Source of the DNA: Chloroflexi bacterium UBA6077
GTDB taxonomy: Bacteria > Chloroflexota > UBA6077
Length of the DNA: 64,000 bases
Assembly: GCA_002436065.1 (NCBI GenBank)
Contig: DIXP01000008.1
Location: 9,068-73,067, forward strand
Reading direction: 5' to 3'
The position numbers and the translations under genes are program-made. Positions 50,956 through 59,296 of this stretch are shown here, piece by piece; position 1 is the first letter of the stretch; every line of letters begins with the position of its first letter. The notes under the pieces were generated by a model, which saw only the letters and a program-made list of their open reading frames with translations, did not search any database and had not been told where the DNA came from.

Positions 50956-52836
50956 TTACCTCTCCTCGATGGCGTCGAACCGGCAGGTTTCCACACAGGC
51001 GCCGCAGGCCATGCACTTCTCCTGATCGATGACAAAGGGCTGCCGCACCTGGCCGGAGATGGCCTCGGCGGGACAGACCGTCGCGCACCTGTGGCATCCG
51101 CGGCACTTCTCGGCGATGATGTAGTACTCCTTGAATGCCCGGCAACTGCGTGCTGGGCACTTGCGATCCCGCACGTGCGCTATGTACTCGTCGCGGAAGT
51201 ACCGGAGGGTCGTGAGGACCGGGTTAGCCGCCGTCTTTCCGAGGCCACAGAGCGAGGCGTCTTTCACCACGGAGGCCACCTCCTCCAGCAGCGCGATGTC
51301 CTCCATCGTGCCCTTCCCGTCGACTATCTTCTGGAGCAGGTAGAGCATCTGCTTGGTGCCCTCGCGGCATGCCACGCACTTCCCGCAGGACTCACTCTGG
51401 ATAAACTGCATGAAGAAGCGCGCTACCTCCACGATGCAGTTGTCCTCGTCGATCACCACCAGGCCACCGGACCCAATCATGGCTCCGACAGACTGCAATG
51501 AGTCGAAGTCCAGCCCCATGTCCAGGTGGTCAACCGTGAGGCAACCGCCCGAGGGGCCGCCGATCTGCACGGCCTTGAATTGCTTGCCGTTGGGGACACC
51601 CCCGCCGATGTCGAATACCATGTCTCGCAGGGTGATCCCCATGGGGACCTCCACGAGGCCAGTGTTGGTTATCTTGCCCGTCAGGGCAAAGGTCTTGGTG
51701 CCAGGACTGTTCGGCGTTCCCGTGCCGCGGAACCAGTCAGCACCCTTGAGTACGATGTTCGGCACATGTGCCAGGGTCTCAACGTTGTTGATGGTCGTCG
51801 GCTGCCCATAGAGACCGCTGTTTGCAGGGAAAGGTGGCTTCGGTCTGGGCATCCCCCGTTTGCCCTCCACCGAGGCCATCAGCGCCGTCTCCTCGCCACA
51901 GACAAAGGCTCCCGCACCCTCCTTTAGTCTAACGTGGAAGGAAAAGCCACTGCCCAGGATGTTGTCCCCCAACAGCCCCATTTCATTCGCGTCGGCAATG
52001 GCCTTCTTCAGCCGCCTCACTGCCAGGGGATACTCTGCGCGGACGTAGAAGATGCCCTCCGTGGCCCCCTGGGCGTAGCCGGCGATGATGAGGCCCTCGA
52101 GCACCCGATGAGGGTCTCCCTCCATCATGCTCCCGTTCATGAAGGCACCGGGGTCGCCCTCGTCGCCGTTGCAGATCACGAACTTGATCTTAGCGGGGTT
52201 GCCCTGCACGAACTGCCACTTCCTACCGGTGGGAAAGCCGGCACCGCCCCGCCCTCGCAACCCCGACTTCAGCACCTCCTCGCATACCTGTGCGGGGGTC
52301 ATCTCCTTGAGCGCCCTGGCCAGCGCTTGATAGCCATCGACTGCCAGATACTCCTCGATGCTCTCCGGATCGATCAGGCCGCAGTTCGCGAGCACCATCC
52401 GCTTCTGCTTCCGGTAGAAGGGCGACTGCTCGGTGCTCCTGTAGGGCTCCCCTGTGTGCGGATCGCGGTACAGCAGCCTCTCAACGATCTGCCCTTCGAC
52501 GGTCGCCTGGAAGATCTCGGCCGCATCATCTGGCGTCACACAGGTGTATACGGTGCCCGCGGGCTCTATCTGGACTAGGGGACCCGGGGCGCAGAGTCCC
52601 TGGCAGCCGGTCTTGCCGATGGACGCGTCAGTGCACTCACACTCGTGCTCCGTCATCAGCACCCCGGCAGTGGGGCCTGAGGCCGCGGCTATACGCACCA
52701 ATTCGTCGTACACTGCCAGCGACCCGCTGGCGACGCAGCCGGTGCCGGCGCACACCAGGATTCGTGGGCGATCAACTGGGTACGCCTTCGCGCACCTGTC
52801 TCGCTCCTGCACAAGCTCTTCTACAGTAGCTATCAT
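50956..52836 (-). CDS. hydB: Bifurcating hydrogenase flavin subunit HydB (NuoF-like)
   Basis: A 626-residue NuoF-like subunit. Order of domains: thioredoxin-like [2Fe-2S] (ILVCAGTGCVASGS), FMN/NADH domain (SGLRGRGGAGFPTGRKWQFV, about residue 195; GAGAFVCGEETALMASVEGKRG), [4Fe-4S] site (ESCGKCVACREGTKQM) and a C-terminal two-cluster ferredoxin (CRGCHRCATVCP and CMACGACVETC). It binds FMN and NADH and is the branching point of electrons. The ATG overlaps the hydC stop by four bases; hydA follows 4 bases after its stop. Confidence 0.96.
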   Translation of the reverse strand: MIATVEELVQERDRCAKAYPVDRPRILVCAGTGCVASGSLAVYDELVRIAAASGPTAGVLMTEHECECTDASIGKTGCQGLCAPGPLVQIEPAGTVYTCVTPDDAAEIFQATVEGQIVERLLYRDPHTGEPYRSTEQSPFYRKQKRMVLANCGLIDPESIEEYLAVDGYQALARALKEMTPAQVCEEVLKSGLRGRGGAGFPTGRKWQFVQGNPAKIKFVICNGDEGDPGAFMNGSMMEGDPHRVLEGLIIAGYAQGATEGIFYVRAEYPLAVRRLKKAIADANEMGLLGDNILGSGFSFHVRLKEGAGAFVCGEETALMASVEGKRGMPRPKPPFPANSGLYGQPTTINNVETLAHVPNIVLKGADWFRGTGTPNSPGTKTFALTGKITNTGLVEVPMGITLRDMVFDIGGGVPNGKQFKAVQIGGPSGGCLTVDHLDMGLDFDSLQSVGAMIGSGGLVVIDEDNCIVEVARFFMQFIQSESCGKCVACREGTKQMLYLLQKIVDGKGTMEDIALLEEVASVVKDASLCGLGKTAANPVLTTLRYFRDEYIAHVRDRKCPARSCRAFKEYYIIAEKCRGCHRCATVCPAEAISGQVRQPFVIDQEKCMACGACVETCRFDAIEER

Positions 52837-53447
52837 CGGACAGCCTCCTTGGTAGCAGTGGCTGCCGTGGCATCCTCGCCGTTGCCCTCTGCTGTGGGCT
52901 CACCCATCTCTCGCTCCAGTAGGGCATCCACTATCAGGCCAGCTGCCTCGGGGGTCAGCTTCGGGTGGACCTGCCCGTTGATGACCATGGCCGGCGCGAT
53001 GCTGCAGGCCCCGAGGCAGCGAACGATCTCCACTGTGAACAGCCGGTCCGGGGTGGTGTACTTGTTCTCCGCAAGCTTTAGCCGCTTTCGGATTGCCGTA
53101 TGGATTGCCTCGGAGTTCTTCACGTGGCAGGCCGTCCCATCGCAGACCTTGACCACATATTTCCCCTTCGGCTCGAAGGAGAACTGAGCATAGAAAGTGG
53201 CCACCCCGAAGACCGTGGCAGGCTTCATCCGGAGGGCAATGGCCACATAGGTAAGAAGGTTCTCCGGCAGGTAGTGGTAGGCATCCTGGATGTCCTGCAA
53301 GACGCCGATCAGCTCTGATCGATCGTAGCCTCGCTTCGCCAGTATGCCGTCCACAACGACGTACGGATTGTGCGGCGCGCCACCGTTGGGCTGCTTGGCG
53401 TCCGGCTGCGTGGCGCGGCTTTCTCGCGCCAGGTGTGCCTGAGTCAT
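52833..53447 (-). CDS. hydC: Bifurcating hydrogenase subunit HydC (NuoE-like)
   Basis: A 204-residue NuoE-like [2Fe-2S] subunit. A helical N-terminal bundle (GVLQDIQDAYHYLPENLLTYVA) leads to the thioredoxin-like domain with CDGTACHVKNS and CLGACSIAPA (four Cys). A charged tail with an Ala/Thr-rich end is added. First gene of the hydCBA operon; a Rex-like palindrome lies 126 bases upstream. Confidence 0.95.
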   Translation of the reverse strand: MTQAHLARESRATQPDAKQPNGGAPHNPYVVVDGILAKRGYDRSELIGVLQDIQDAYHYLPENLLTYVAIALRMKPATVFGVATFYAQFSFEPKGKYVVKVCDGTACHVKNSEAIHTAIRKRLKLAENKYTTPDRLFTVEIVRCLGACSIAPAMVINGQVHPKLTPEAAGLIVDALLEREMGEPTAEGNGEDATAATATKEAVR

Positions 53448-53573
53448 TGCGGCGCATCTCCCTTTCTACTCAAATTTAGATGTACTGCGGACCCGTAGGC
53501 GGCGCTGCTTGAGGCACCGGCACCGCCACTCTCCATCGGCGTCCTGACGCCAAGCGCACCAAAGTCGATCGTA

Positions 53574-53591
53574 TTGTGCCTTTTGGCACAA
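53574..53591 (-). promoter_or_regulatory. Rex-like redox operator upstream of hydC
   Basis: TTGTGCC-N4-GGCACAA (53574-53591), an 18-bp dyad of the TTGTG-N8-CACAA form bound by the NADH-sensing repressor Rex. It overlaps a possible promoter on the minus strand (TTGGCA about 53602-53597). Rex control of hydrogenase genes is known in other anaerobes. No rex gene is in the window. Confidence 0.6.
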
Positions 53592-53601
53592 ACTATGCCA
53601 A

Positions 53602-53670
53602 CATATTCGGCTCTAGCACATGACCCTGCTTCAGCCCGGTGCTAGAGCCTTACATCGGCTCCCGAATATG
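53602..53670 (-). repeat. Nested inverted repeats in the gap upstream of hydC
   Basis: Outer arms CATATTCGG/CCGAATATG (53602-53610, 53662-53670) and inner 11-bp arms (53609-53619, 53639-53649). It could end the transcript of the sensory genes or form a leader element of the hyd mRNA. Together with the Rex-like dyad it occupies most of the 350-base gap 53448-53797; no gene is seen there. Confidence 0.55.
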
Positions 53671-53797
53671 AGCCCTCACCGACATTAGTGAGGAATTGCA
53701 CAAACAGTATACCCGGCCAGGGGCCATGGGTCAACGACATCCGCGGCCTTTAGCCCGCCACCTGTAATCGACGAGCGAGCAGTGGAGAGGCTTGCGC

Positions 53798-54172
53798 TCA
53801 GATGGCAACCCCCCTGGTCACCACCCACTTTGACACGACGCTGCCGTTCACCAGGTGCTGCTCGATGATGGTAGGAACCATGTCGATACTGACCTTGCCG
53901 TAGGTTATTCGCGGACTGCCGGCCTGCTGAATGGCCACAAGCGGTTCCTGGGCACACAAACCCACACACCCTTCCGTAACCACGCTGGCCTCGATGTCGT
54001 GCCCCTCCAACTCCTTCAGGATCGCATGCATCACGTCCCGAGCGCCCGCCGCTATTCCGCAGGTGCCCATCCCAACGCTGATCTTGGTACCGGTGTTACC
54101 CCGCATCTGGATGGCTCCGTGCGCCTGATCCTTGACGCGTTTCAGCTCCTCTAGACTGCTCAGTTTAGGCAT
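53798..54172 (-). CDS. (2Fe-2S) thioredoxin-like ferredoxin
   Basis: A 124-residue NuoE-like ferredoxin of the type found beside [FeFe]-hydrogenase genes: VGMGTCGIAAGARDVMHAILKELEG and EGCVGLCAQEPLVAI, giving three visible Cys of the cluster site. The ATG at 54172 overlaps the upstream HATPase gene by eight bases. Likely an electron carrier or redox input module for the sensory proteins coded with it. Confidence 0.85.
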   Translation of the reverse strand: MPKLSSLEELKRVKDQAHGAIQMRGNTGTKISVGMGTCGIAAGARDVMHAILKELEGHDIEASVVTEGCVGLCAQEPLVAIQQAGSPRITYGKVSIDMVPTIIEQHLVNGSVVSKWVVTRGVAI

Positions 54173-54752
54173 TCCTGCCCTCCTCTTCAGGTAGGGTCGC
54201 ATTCACCACGCCCACCTCAATTAGCCCTTCAGCTAGGAAGCGCTCCAGCCAACGGAGCACGGAGGGATGGCTGAGAGGCACGTCCCCCAACTCCCTCTTG
54301 ATGGCCGCCCCGTCCATCTCGAAGGTAGCCCCATTCACTCTGTGCCGATACAGGAAATCCACCTCCGGATGCCCGACCAGGGCCGCCAACAACGTGCAAT
54401 GCATGTCGCCCAGTGGTGGACGGTCGATGTGGCCGTGGAAGAAGCGCGCTGTTACCGTGGTACCATTGCCCGGCGCGCTGACAATCTCCAGCGAACCCCC
54501 ACACCGTTCCGCTGCCGCAGTCAGCAAGGGCAGCCCAAGCCCGACGCGTCGGCAGTCCCGGGATGTGAAAAAGGGGTCGGCCACTCTGTCCATCAGCTCC
54601 GCAGACATGCCGCAACCATCGTCCGCGACCCGAAGGGTGAGTTGGTCGGCCGCCAAATCCTCTACGACCATCACCTCCACCCTGCGAGCCCCTGCCCGTA
54701 CGGAGTTCTCTATCAGGTCCGTGACGTGTTCCGCGAGTTCTCGCATAGCTCG
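54165..54752 (-). CDS. GHKL ATPase-domain protein (anti-sigma/histidine-kinase-like)
   Basis: A 195-residue protein with a GHKL ATPase fold: ELAEHVTDLIENSVRAGA (N box), VADDGCGM (G1), SRDCRRVGLGLPLL (G2) and a following helix-turn region. No phospho-acceptor domain is present, so it is a stand-alone ATPase as found in clusters near NADH-dependent hydrogenases. The ATG at 54752 matches the family start (MRELAEHVTDLIENSVRAGA); an upstream ATG at 54800 would overlap the preceding short gene. Confidence 0.82.
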   Translation of the reverse strand, partial: RAMRELAEHVTDLIENSVRAGARRVEVMVVEDLAADQLTLRVADDGCGMSAELMDRVADPFFTSRDCRRVGLGLPLLTAAAERCGGSLEIVSAPGNGTTVTARFFHGHIDRPPLGDMHCTLLAALVGHPEVDFLYRHRVNGATFEMDGAAIKRELGDVPLSHPSVLRWLERFLAEGLIEVGVVNATLPEEEGRNA

Positions 54753-54759
54753 TCCCAGC

Positions 54760-54909
54760 TCAGCCCCTTCTCCCCCATTCCCTGGCCATGGAGATGCCAC
54801 AAGGACCGATTTCGGCCTCCCGATCCAGGATCAACTTGGGCACCATGCGGCAGCCGGCACAGGGCGAGAACGCCGTATGGAGGTACAGGTCCGCTACATA
54901 GGGTGTCAC
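54760..54909 (-). pseudogene. Truncated PHP-domain (metal-dependent phosphoesterase) remnant
   Basis: A 49-residue frame from a GTG: YVADLYLHTAFSPCAGCRMVPKLILDREAEIG matches the start of PHP phosphoesterases (ADLHIHTALSPC), including the first His pair in HxH position, then turns into unrelated residues and stops, losing the remaining roughly 180 residues. It begins 3 bases after the DRTGG stop and ends 8 bases before the HATPase start, a coupled position where intact PHP genes occur in related clusters. Whether the short peptide is made is unknown. Confidence 0.5.
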
Positions 54910-54911
54910 CA

Positions 54912-55253
54912 CTAGCTGCTTTTCACACCCACGCCCACCAGGTCCGAGACTAAGGAATAGACCGACTTAGGAGACGACAGGAGCGGGATTTCTTCCTGGT
55001 TGGCCTTTTCCACTGTTCCCGGATCGATCTTGGAGCCCTCGGCGACGAGAATGGCAGACATCCCCACCAGGGTTGCCACCGCCACTGTGTTCGGGTGGCC
55101 CTGAATCGTCACCCAAAGGCTCCCCTTTGCTGCCTTGGCCATGACACAGCTGAGCAGGTCTCCCGCGTATCCGCCGCTGACCTCCTTCCCCAGGCCGCTT
55201 TCACCCGCTACCACTCTCAGCTCCAGCTGCTCGACAACGTCTCTGACGGTCAC
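54912..55253 (-). CDS. DRTGG-domain protein 1
   Basis: A 113-residue DRTGG-type protein: VEQLELRVVAGESGLGKEVSGGYAGDLLSCVMAKAAKGSLWVTIQGHPNTVAVATLVGMSAILVAEGSKID. This domain, also found in HPr kinase and phosphotransacetylases, is thought to bind regulatory ligands. GTG start overlaps the upstream gene's stop by one base (TAGTG). Part of the sensory cluster ahead of hydCBA. Confidence 0.88.
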   Translation of the reverse strand: MTVRDVVEQLELRVVAGESGLGKEVSGGYAGDLLSCVMAKAAKGSLWVTIQGHPNTVAVATLVGMSAILVAEGSKIDPGTVEKANQEEIPLLSSPKSVYSLVSDLVGVGVKSS

Positions 55254-56230
55254 TACGAATCCTCCCTGGCAGCTATATCGATAGAGATCTGTAAGAGGGT
55301 GCCTTCACCCGCTTTCGACTCGATTGAGAAGCGATCCGCGCAATTCCTGATGTTGCTCAGACCCATGCCGGCGCCAAAGCCGAGTGCCCGAACCCAGTCG
55401 GGTGCGGTAGAGTAACCTGGCGTCAGGGCTGCCTCTACGTCGGGAATCCCCGGACCATCATCCCGGGTCTCGATGGACACTCGGCTGGTGGGGTCGATCC
55501 GTGCGGTGATGTGGCCCCCCCGATCGGCATGAATCGCCAGGTTCATCTCAGCCTCGTAGGTCGCGATGCCAACCCTCCGGACCACCTGGGGGTCTATCCC
55601 TAGCCCATCCAACACTCGCTTGATCCGAGTGGCCGCGGATCCAGCCCTGACGAAGTCCGCTGAGGCCACCTGACAGCGCAGGACTATCGTCGTATCGTCA
55701 GACACCAGTTCGTCCAGGTGGGTGTGATTCTTCGGCCGCTGCTTCTCGGCTTCCCGGTACATCGAGTCGAGCACCCTGACGACCCGGTTCATGATGTCTC
55801 CAGGGGTCACAATACCCACGAGGCTGCCAGATTGATCCACCACTGGCAGGCGACCCACCTTGCACGAGGCGAACCTGCTAATAGCCTGGATCGCTGCCTC
55901 GTCGTCCCGCACTGTGAAGAGGTCGCGGGTCATCCAGTCGCCGACGGTCGAGTCCGCGGCTCCCAGCTCCAGCCACCGAATCACATCCTCCACTGAGACG
56001 ATCCCCACCAGCGCGTCCCCCTCCACCACTGGAACCCCTGAGATGCGACGGAAGCGCATCAGCTCCTTGGCCTGCCTCATGGACGCATCTGCAGGAACGG
56101 TTATCGGCATGCGCGTCATGATCTCGTCGACGCGCAGTTCGTACATCAGTTCCTGGATCTTGGTAGCTTCCAATGGTGCCGAAGGTGGATTCTGCCCCTG
56201 AAGCTTCTTCACAGGATTACTACTCCCCAA
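55253..56230 (-). CDS. CBS-pair protein fused to a GHKL ATPase domain
   Basis: A 325-residue protein. Two CBS domains (about residues 35-150; RVDEIMTRMPITVPADASMRQAKELMRFRRISGVPVV and VGDWMTRDLFTVRDDEAAIQAISRF) should bind an adenine nucleotide. The C-terminal half (about 180-325) is an anti-sigma-like HATPase: EAEMNLAIHA, TRDDGPGIPD and GFGAGMGLSNIRN. Thus ligand sensing and ATP-dependent protein-protein or kinase activity are joined. Followed by DRTGG protein 1 with a 1-base overlap. Confidence 0.9.
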   Translation of the reverse strand: MGSSNPVKKLQGQNPPSAPLEATKIQELMYELRVDEIMTRMPITVPADASMRQAKELMRFRRISGVPVVEGDALVGIVSVEDVIRWLELGAADSTVGDWMTRDLFTVRDDEAAIQAISRFASCKVGRLPVVDQSGSLVGIVTPGDIMNRVVRVLDSMYREAEKQRPKNHTHLDELVSDDTTIVLRCQVASADFVRAGSAATRIKRVLDGLGIDPQVVRRVGIATYEAEMNLAIHADRGGHITARIDPTSRVSIETRDDGPGIPDVEAALTPGYSTAPDWVRALGFGAGMGLSNIRNCADRFSIESKAGEGTLLQISIDIAAREDS

Positions 56231-56301
56231 GATGCCGGGTGATCTCGACCACCTGCATCCCAGCCATGTCCGCCGTCATATCTCGGCAACGAAATGAGGA
56301 G

Positions 56302-56667
56302 CTAGGACTGGACCTTCGCGGGTGTCATACACCCCCTCAACCCGGCCTGATACAAACGACCACAGGCATCGAACATGATGAGTGAGGTCCGCAACAGAGG
56401 TATCCCTGCCTCTACTCCCAGCCGCTCTGTCTCCGGCAAGGCCCGCTTGCCCCGCACCAACACCACCGCCACCACCCCCGCCACTTCCGCGGTCCTGATT
56501 ACCTGAGGAGTCGTGAGGCCGGTTATCAGCAAGCCACCCGGCTGGGCCAGCGAGAGCACATCACTCATCAGGTCGGCGGCAAACGCCGACTTGACTTCGA
56601 GGTTCAGATCACACCGGGGGGAGAGAGGCTCTGCCTGTAGGAGGCGCACTATATTGCCCAAACGCAT
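56302..56667 (-). CDS. DRTGG-domain protein 2
   Basis: A 121-residue paralog of DRTGG protein 1: DLNLEVKSAFAADLMSDVLSLAQPGGLLITGLTTPQVIRTAEVAGVVAVVLVRGKRALPETERLGVEAGIPLLRTSLIMFDACGRLYQAGL. The conserved start DRTGG-like loop is altered (DLNLEVKSAF). The ATG at 56667 fits the length of the family. It follows the ANTAR gene on the same strand. Confidence 0.82.
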   Translation of the reverse strand: MRLGNIVRLLQAEPLSPRCDLNLEVKSAFAADLMSDVLSLAQPGGLLITGLTTPQVIRTAEVAGVVAVVLVRGKRALPETERLGVEAGIPLLRTSLIMFDACGRLYQAGLRGCMTPAKVQS

Positions 56668-56757
56668 CAGACCCAACCCTCTATTGCTGAGAGTATGGCA
56701 TGGGGGAAAGGCGATCCGACAGGACAACACCCTACACAATTCATCTGGCCAACCTGT

Positions 56758-57339
56758 CTACAGCATCCTGTCGGCCATGATGATGGCCTGGGCGATCTCA
56801 GACAGCTTCTTGTTCTCGTTCTGACTCTGAATCTGCATCCTACGGAAAGCCTCGGCCTCGGAGAGGTTCCTCCGCTCCATCAGGATGCCCTTCGCCCGCT
56901 CGATCACCTTGCGGGTCTCCAGTGCTTCTCTCAGGTCGCTGATGCCCTGAGTGAGATCCTGGAACTCCCGGAATCGGGACTTGGCGAGCAAGATTGCCGG
57001 TAGGAGGTCTTCTTCGGAAACCGGCTTCATTATGTAGGCGAACACGCCGGCCTCGATGGCCCTCTCGGCCAGAATACGTTCGCTATAGGCCGTCACGACG
57101 ATGACGGGGATTGGGTTCTGGGCAGCTATCTGCTTGGCGGCCTCCAACCCATCCATTTCGGGCATCTTGATGTCCAGCACTGCCAGGTCAGGCTTCAAAC
57201 GACACACCAGGTCGACCGCCTGCTTGCCGTTGAGCCCTTCGCCCACCACCTGCAGCCCCAGCAACTCCAGTTGAGTCTTCAAACTCATCAACCGGATGCT
57301 CTCGTCGTCTGCTATCACCACCCTCATCGCATCCATCAT
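56758..57339 (-). CDS. ANTAR-domain response regulator
   Basis: A 193-residue response regulator with a receiver domain (RVVIADDESIRL, phospho-acceptor Asp56 in LAVLDIKMPEMDG, Lys in FAYIMKPVSEEDL) and a C-terminal ANTAR domain (RKVIERAKGILMERRNLSEAEAFRRMQIQSQNENKKLSEIAQAIIMADRML). ANTAR proteins bind tandem hexaloop RNA hairpins and prevent termination. It overlaps its histidine kinase gene by four bases. RNA targets were not identified. Confidence 0.93.
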   Translation of the reverse strand: MMDAMRVVIADDESIRLMSLKTQLELLGLQVVGEGLNGKQAVDLVCRLKPDLAVLDIKMPEMDGLEAAKQIAAQNPIPVIVVTAYSERILAERAIEAGVFAYIMKPVSEEDLLPAILLAKSRFREFQDLTQGISDLREALETRKVIERAKGILMERRNLSEAEAFRRMQIQSQNENKKLSEIAQAIIMADRML

Positions 57340-58463
57340 CTCGTGAACCTCACAGTAGCCGTTGTTCCACCATTGGAGTGCAGCTCAAGCGTGCCGCTGA
57401 GATCCTTGGTCACCAGGGTACGGACTATTTGCAAGCCAAGGTTGGAGTCGGTCTCCATATCGAAGCCGGAGGCTAGTCCCTTGCCATTGTCTCGAACCGA
57501 CACCCGCACCTCCTCCGCCATCTCTTCGAGAGAAACCAACAGGGTCCCTCCCTTCTCGCCAAAGGCGTGTTCCAGGGCGTTATTCACCAGCTCCGTCATC
57601 ACCAGCGCAAGGGCTGTAGCCTGTTTGGACGGTAGCAGGACTGGTTCGCCCTGGACAATGACGTTAACCTTTCGCTGGCTTCCCGTCATGCTCCGAACGC
57701 AGTTCTCGGTGATCATCTCAGCCAGCTCCTTGATGTCCGCCACCCTGACGTTCTCGCTGGAGAGAAGCTCGTGGACCGCCGCGATGCTCCGGACCCGGGC
57801 TATGCTTTCCCGCAGGGCACCCTCTGTGGAGACCTTCCTGCCGCTATGGATCTCCAGGGAGAGCAAATCCGCTATGGTCTGCAGGTTATTCTTGATCCGA
57901 TGGTGCATCTCCTGGATCAGCACCATCAACTGCCGGTTCGTGGCCTCCAACTCCATCTGGCCCCGCCGGATTATCCGAGCCCGCTCCTCCAGGTAGGACT
58001 CGGAAGTCACCAGCATCTGCTGGTCGAGCGCCTCGTTTATCACGTCCTCGGCCTTCAGAATGTCCTGAGGGAAGGCCAGCCACAGCCTGCGACGGAGCAT
58101 GCGCTCCACGCCATTCAGCGCCGAGAGGCGAAACAGGGAAGATGCCCTCAGTATCTCGTACAGCGGGATGCCCCGCGCCAGGTGAATGGCCGCCATTTCC
58201 CGCCCTGTACTGAGCAGCTCCGCGGTGATCTTCTGCCGCTCCTCGGGATCATCATCCCGCAACAGCCCTACAAGATGCTGGAGATTGCCGGTGCCCCACC
58301 GGCGCATCTCCGATAGAAGGGGTACATAGCTGGGCATAGCGGTCTTCAAGCGGTCGATCCAGACGTCGACCACTTGAGGGGCGCTGGCTTCCAAGTAGTT
58401 GGCGGTCGTGTTCAGCGCATGGCGAGCCAGCCTATCACCGACGTGATCGAGAAGACCGCCCAA
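57336..58463 (-). CDS. Histidine kinase of the HisKA_2 (HWE-like) type
   Basis: A 375-residue cytosolic kinase. The N-terminal half is an alpha-helical sensor region without membrane helices. The phospho-acceptor box EMHHRIKNNLQTIADLL (His188 likely modified) is followed by an HATPase domain (TELVNNALEHAFG, VRDNGKGLASGFD, LGLQIVRTLV). TTG start with GAGGTAGAG upstream. It is transcribed first, then the ANTAR regulator, a typical two-component pair. Confidence 0.93.
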   Translation of the reverse strand: MGGLLDHVGDRLARHALNTTANYLEASAPQVVDVWIDRLKTAMPSYVPLLSEMRRWGTGNLQHLVGLLRDDDPEERQKITAELLSTGREMAAIHLARGIPLYEILRASSLFRLSALNGVERMLRRRLWLAFPQDILKAEDVINEALDQQMLVTSESYLEERARIIRRGQMELEATNRQLMVLIQEMHHRIKNNLQTIADLLSLEIHSGRKVSTEGALRESIARVRSIAAVHELLSSENVRVADIKELAEMITENCVRSMTGSQRKVNVIVQGEPVLLPSKQATALALVMTELVNNALEHAFGEKGGTLLVSLEEMAEEVRVSVRDNGKGLASGFDMETDSNLGLQIVRTLVTKDLSGTLELHSNGGTTATVRFTR

Positions 58464-58511
58464 GCTCTACCTCATAGGGATAATCCAGGAGACTAAGCAA
58501 GCATATCGAGT

Positions 58512-59294
58512 TTACCCTCCGCGCGGTTTACGGTCAAGAAAGACCGCCTGCAGCGACCGCAACTGGACATAAGTCTTAAACTCGAAGTAGGCGAGGGTCG
58601 CGGAGAGCAGGAGCCCCAGGACACCCTCCCGATAGCCCTCTAGCTGGATGTAGCGCCTCCAGAACTCTCGCCACGGTTGGACTAAGTAGTTGTGAGGTTT
58701 GATGGTGACCCCACGCTGAAGCCGGTTCCTAGCCTCCAGGGCCGAGTATCGGCGCTGTCGGGCCACGAACTCGCCGAAGGTGGCGTAGTTGTAGTGGATG
58801 AACGGGTGTCGGAGATAGCCGGCCTCACCCTGAAGTTCCACCAGCTCATGGACCAGCCTGTCCTCCTGATAGTGGGCGAACCCGCGTCGGAGGAGCCTCA
58901 GTTGGTGGTCGGGACTCCACCCGGCATACCTAACCCAGCGGCCGAACAGGATGTTCCTCCTGGGGATCCAGTACCCGGCATGGGGCGATGCTGGATCACC
59001 CACCACCTCCCGGACCTCCTCCGCTAGCTCGGGCGATACCACCTCGTCCGCGTCCACGAAGAGCACCCAATCGGTGGCAATAAGCTCCAGCGCAGCGTTC
59101 CGCTGCCGGGCGAAGTCGACGAAGTGACGCACCTCCACCCTGGCGCTGTGGCTCTTCGCCACCTCGGAGGTTTGGTCCGCCGTCCTGTCGTCAATCAGCA
59201 CCAGCAGGTCGTCGGCCCAGGCGAGGCTGTCCAGGCACCGACCCATGGTGGCAGCGGCGTCACGGGCGATCACCGCCCCACACACTGTGCCCAC
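58512..59294 (-). CDS. Family 2 glycosyltransferase (WaaE/KdtX-like)
   Basis: A 260-residue GT-A glycosyltransferase, cytosolic. GAVIARDAAATMGRCLDSLAWADDLLVLIDDRTADQT, then WVLFVDADEVVSPELAEEV (DxD metal site) and RRNILFGRWVRYAGWSPDHQLRLLRRG, which is the pattern of lipopolysaccharide beta-glucosyltransferase relatives. GTG at 59294 chosen: GGAG is 9 bases before and the upstream glycosyltransferase ends at 59297. Role in cell-surface polysaccharide or glycolipid is inferred. Confidence 0.9.
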   Translation of the reverse strand: MGTVCGAVIARDAAATMGRCLDSLAWADDLLVLIDDRTADQTSEVAKSHSARVEVRHFVDFARQRNAALELIATDWVLFVDADEVVSPELAEEVREVVGDPASPHAGYWIPRRNILFGRWVRYAGWSPDHQLRLLRRGFAHYQEDRLVHELVELQGEAGYLRHPFIHYNYATFGEFVARQRRYSALEARNRLQRGVTIKPHNYLVQPWREFWRRYIQLEGYREGVLGLLLSATLAYFEFKTYVQLRSLQAVFLDRKPRGG

Positions 59295-59296
59295 TG

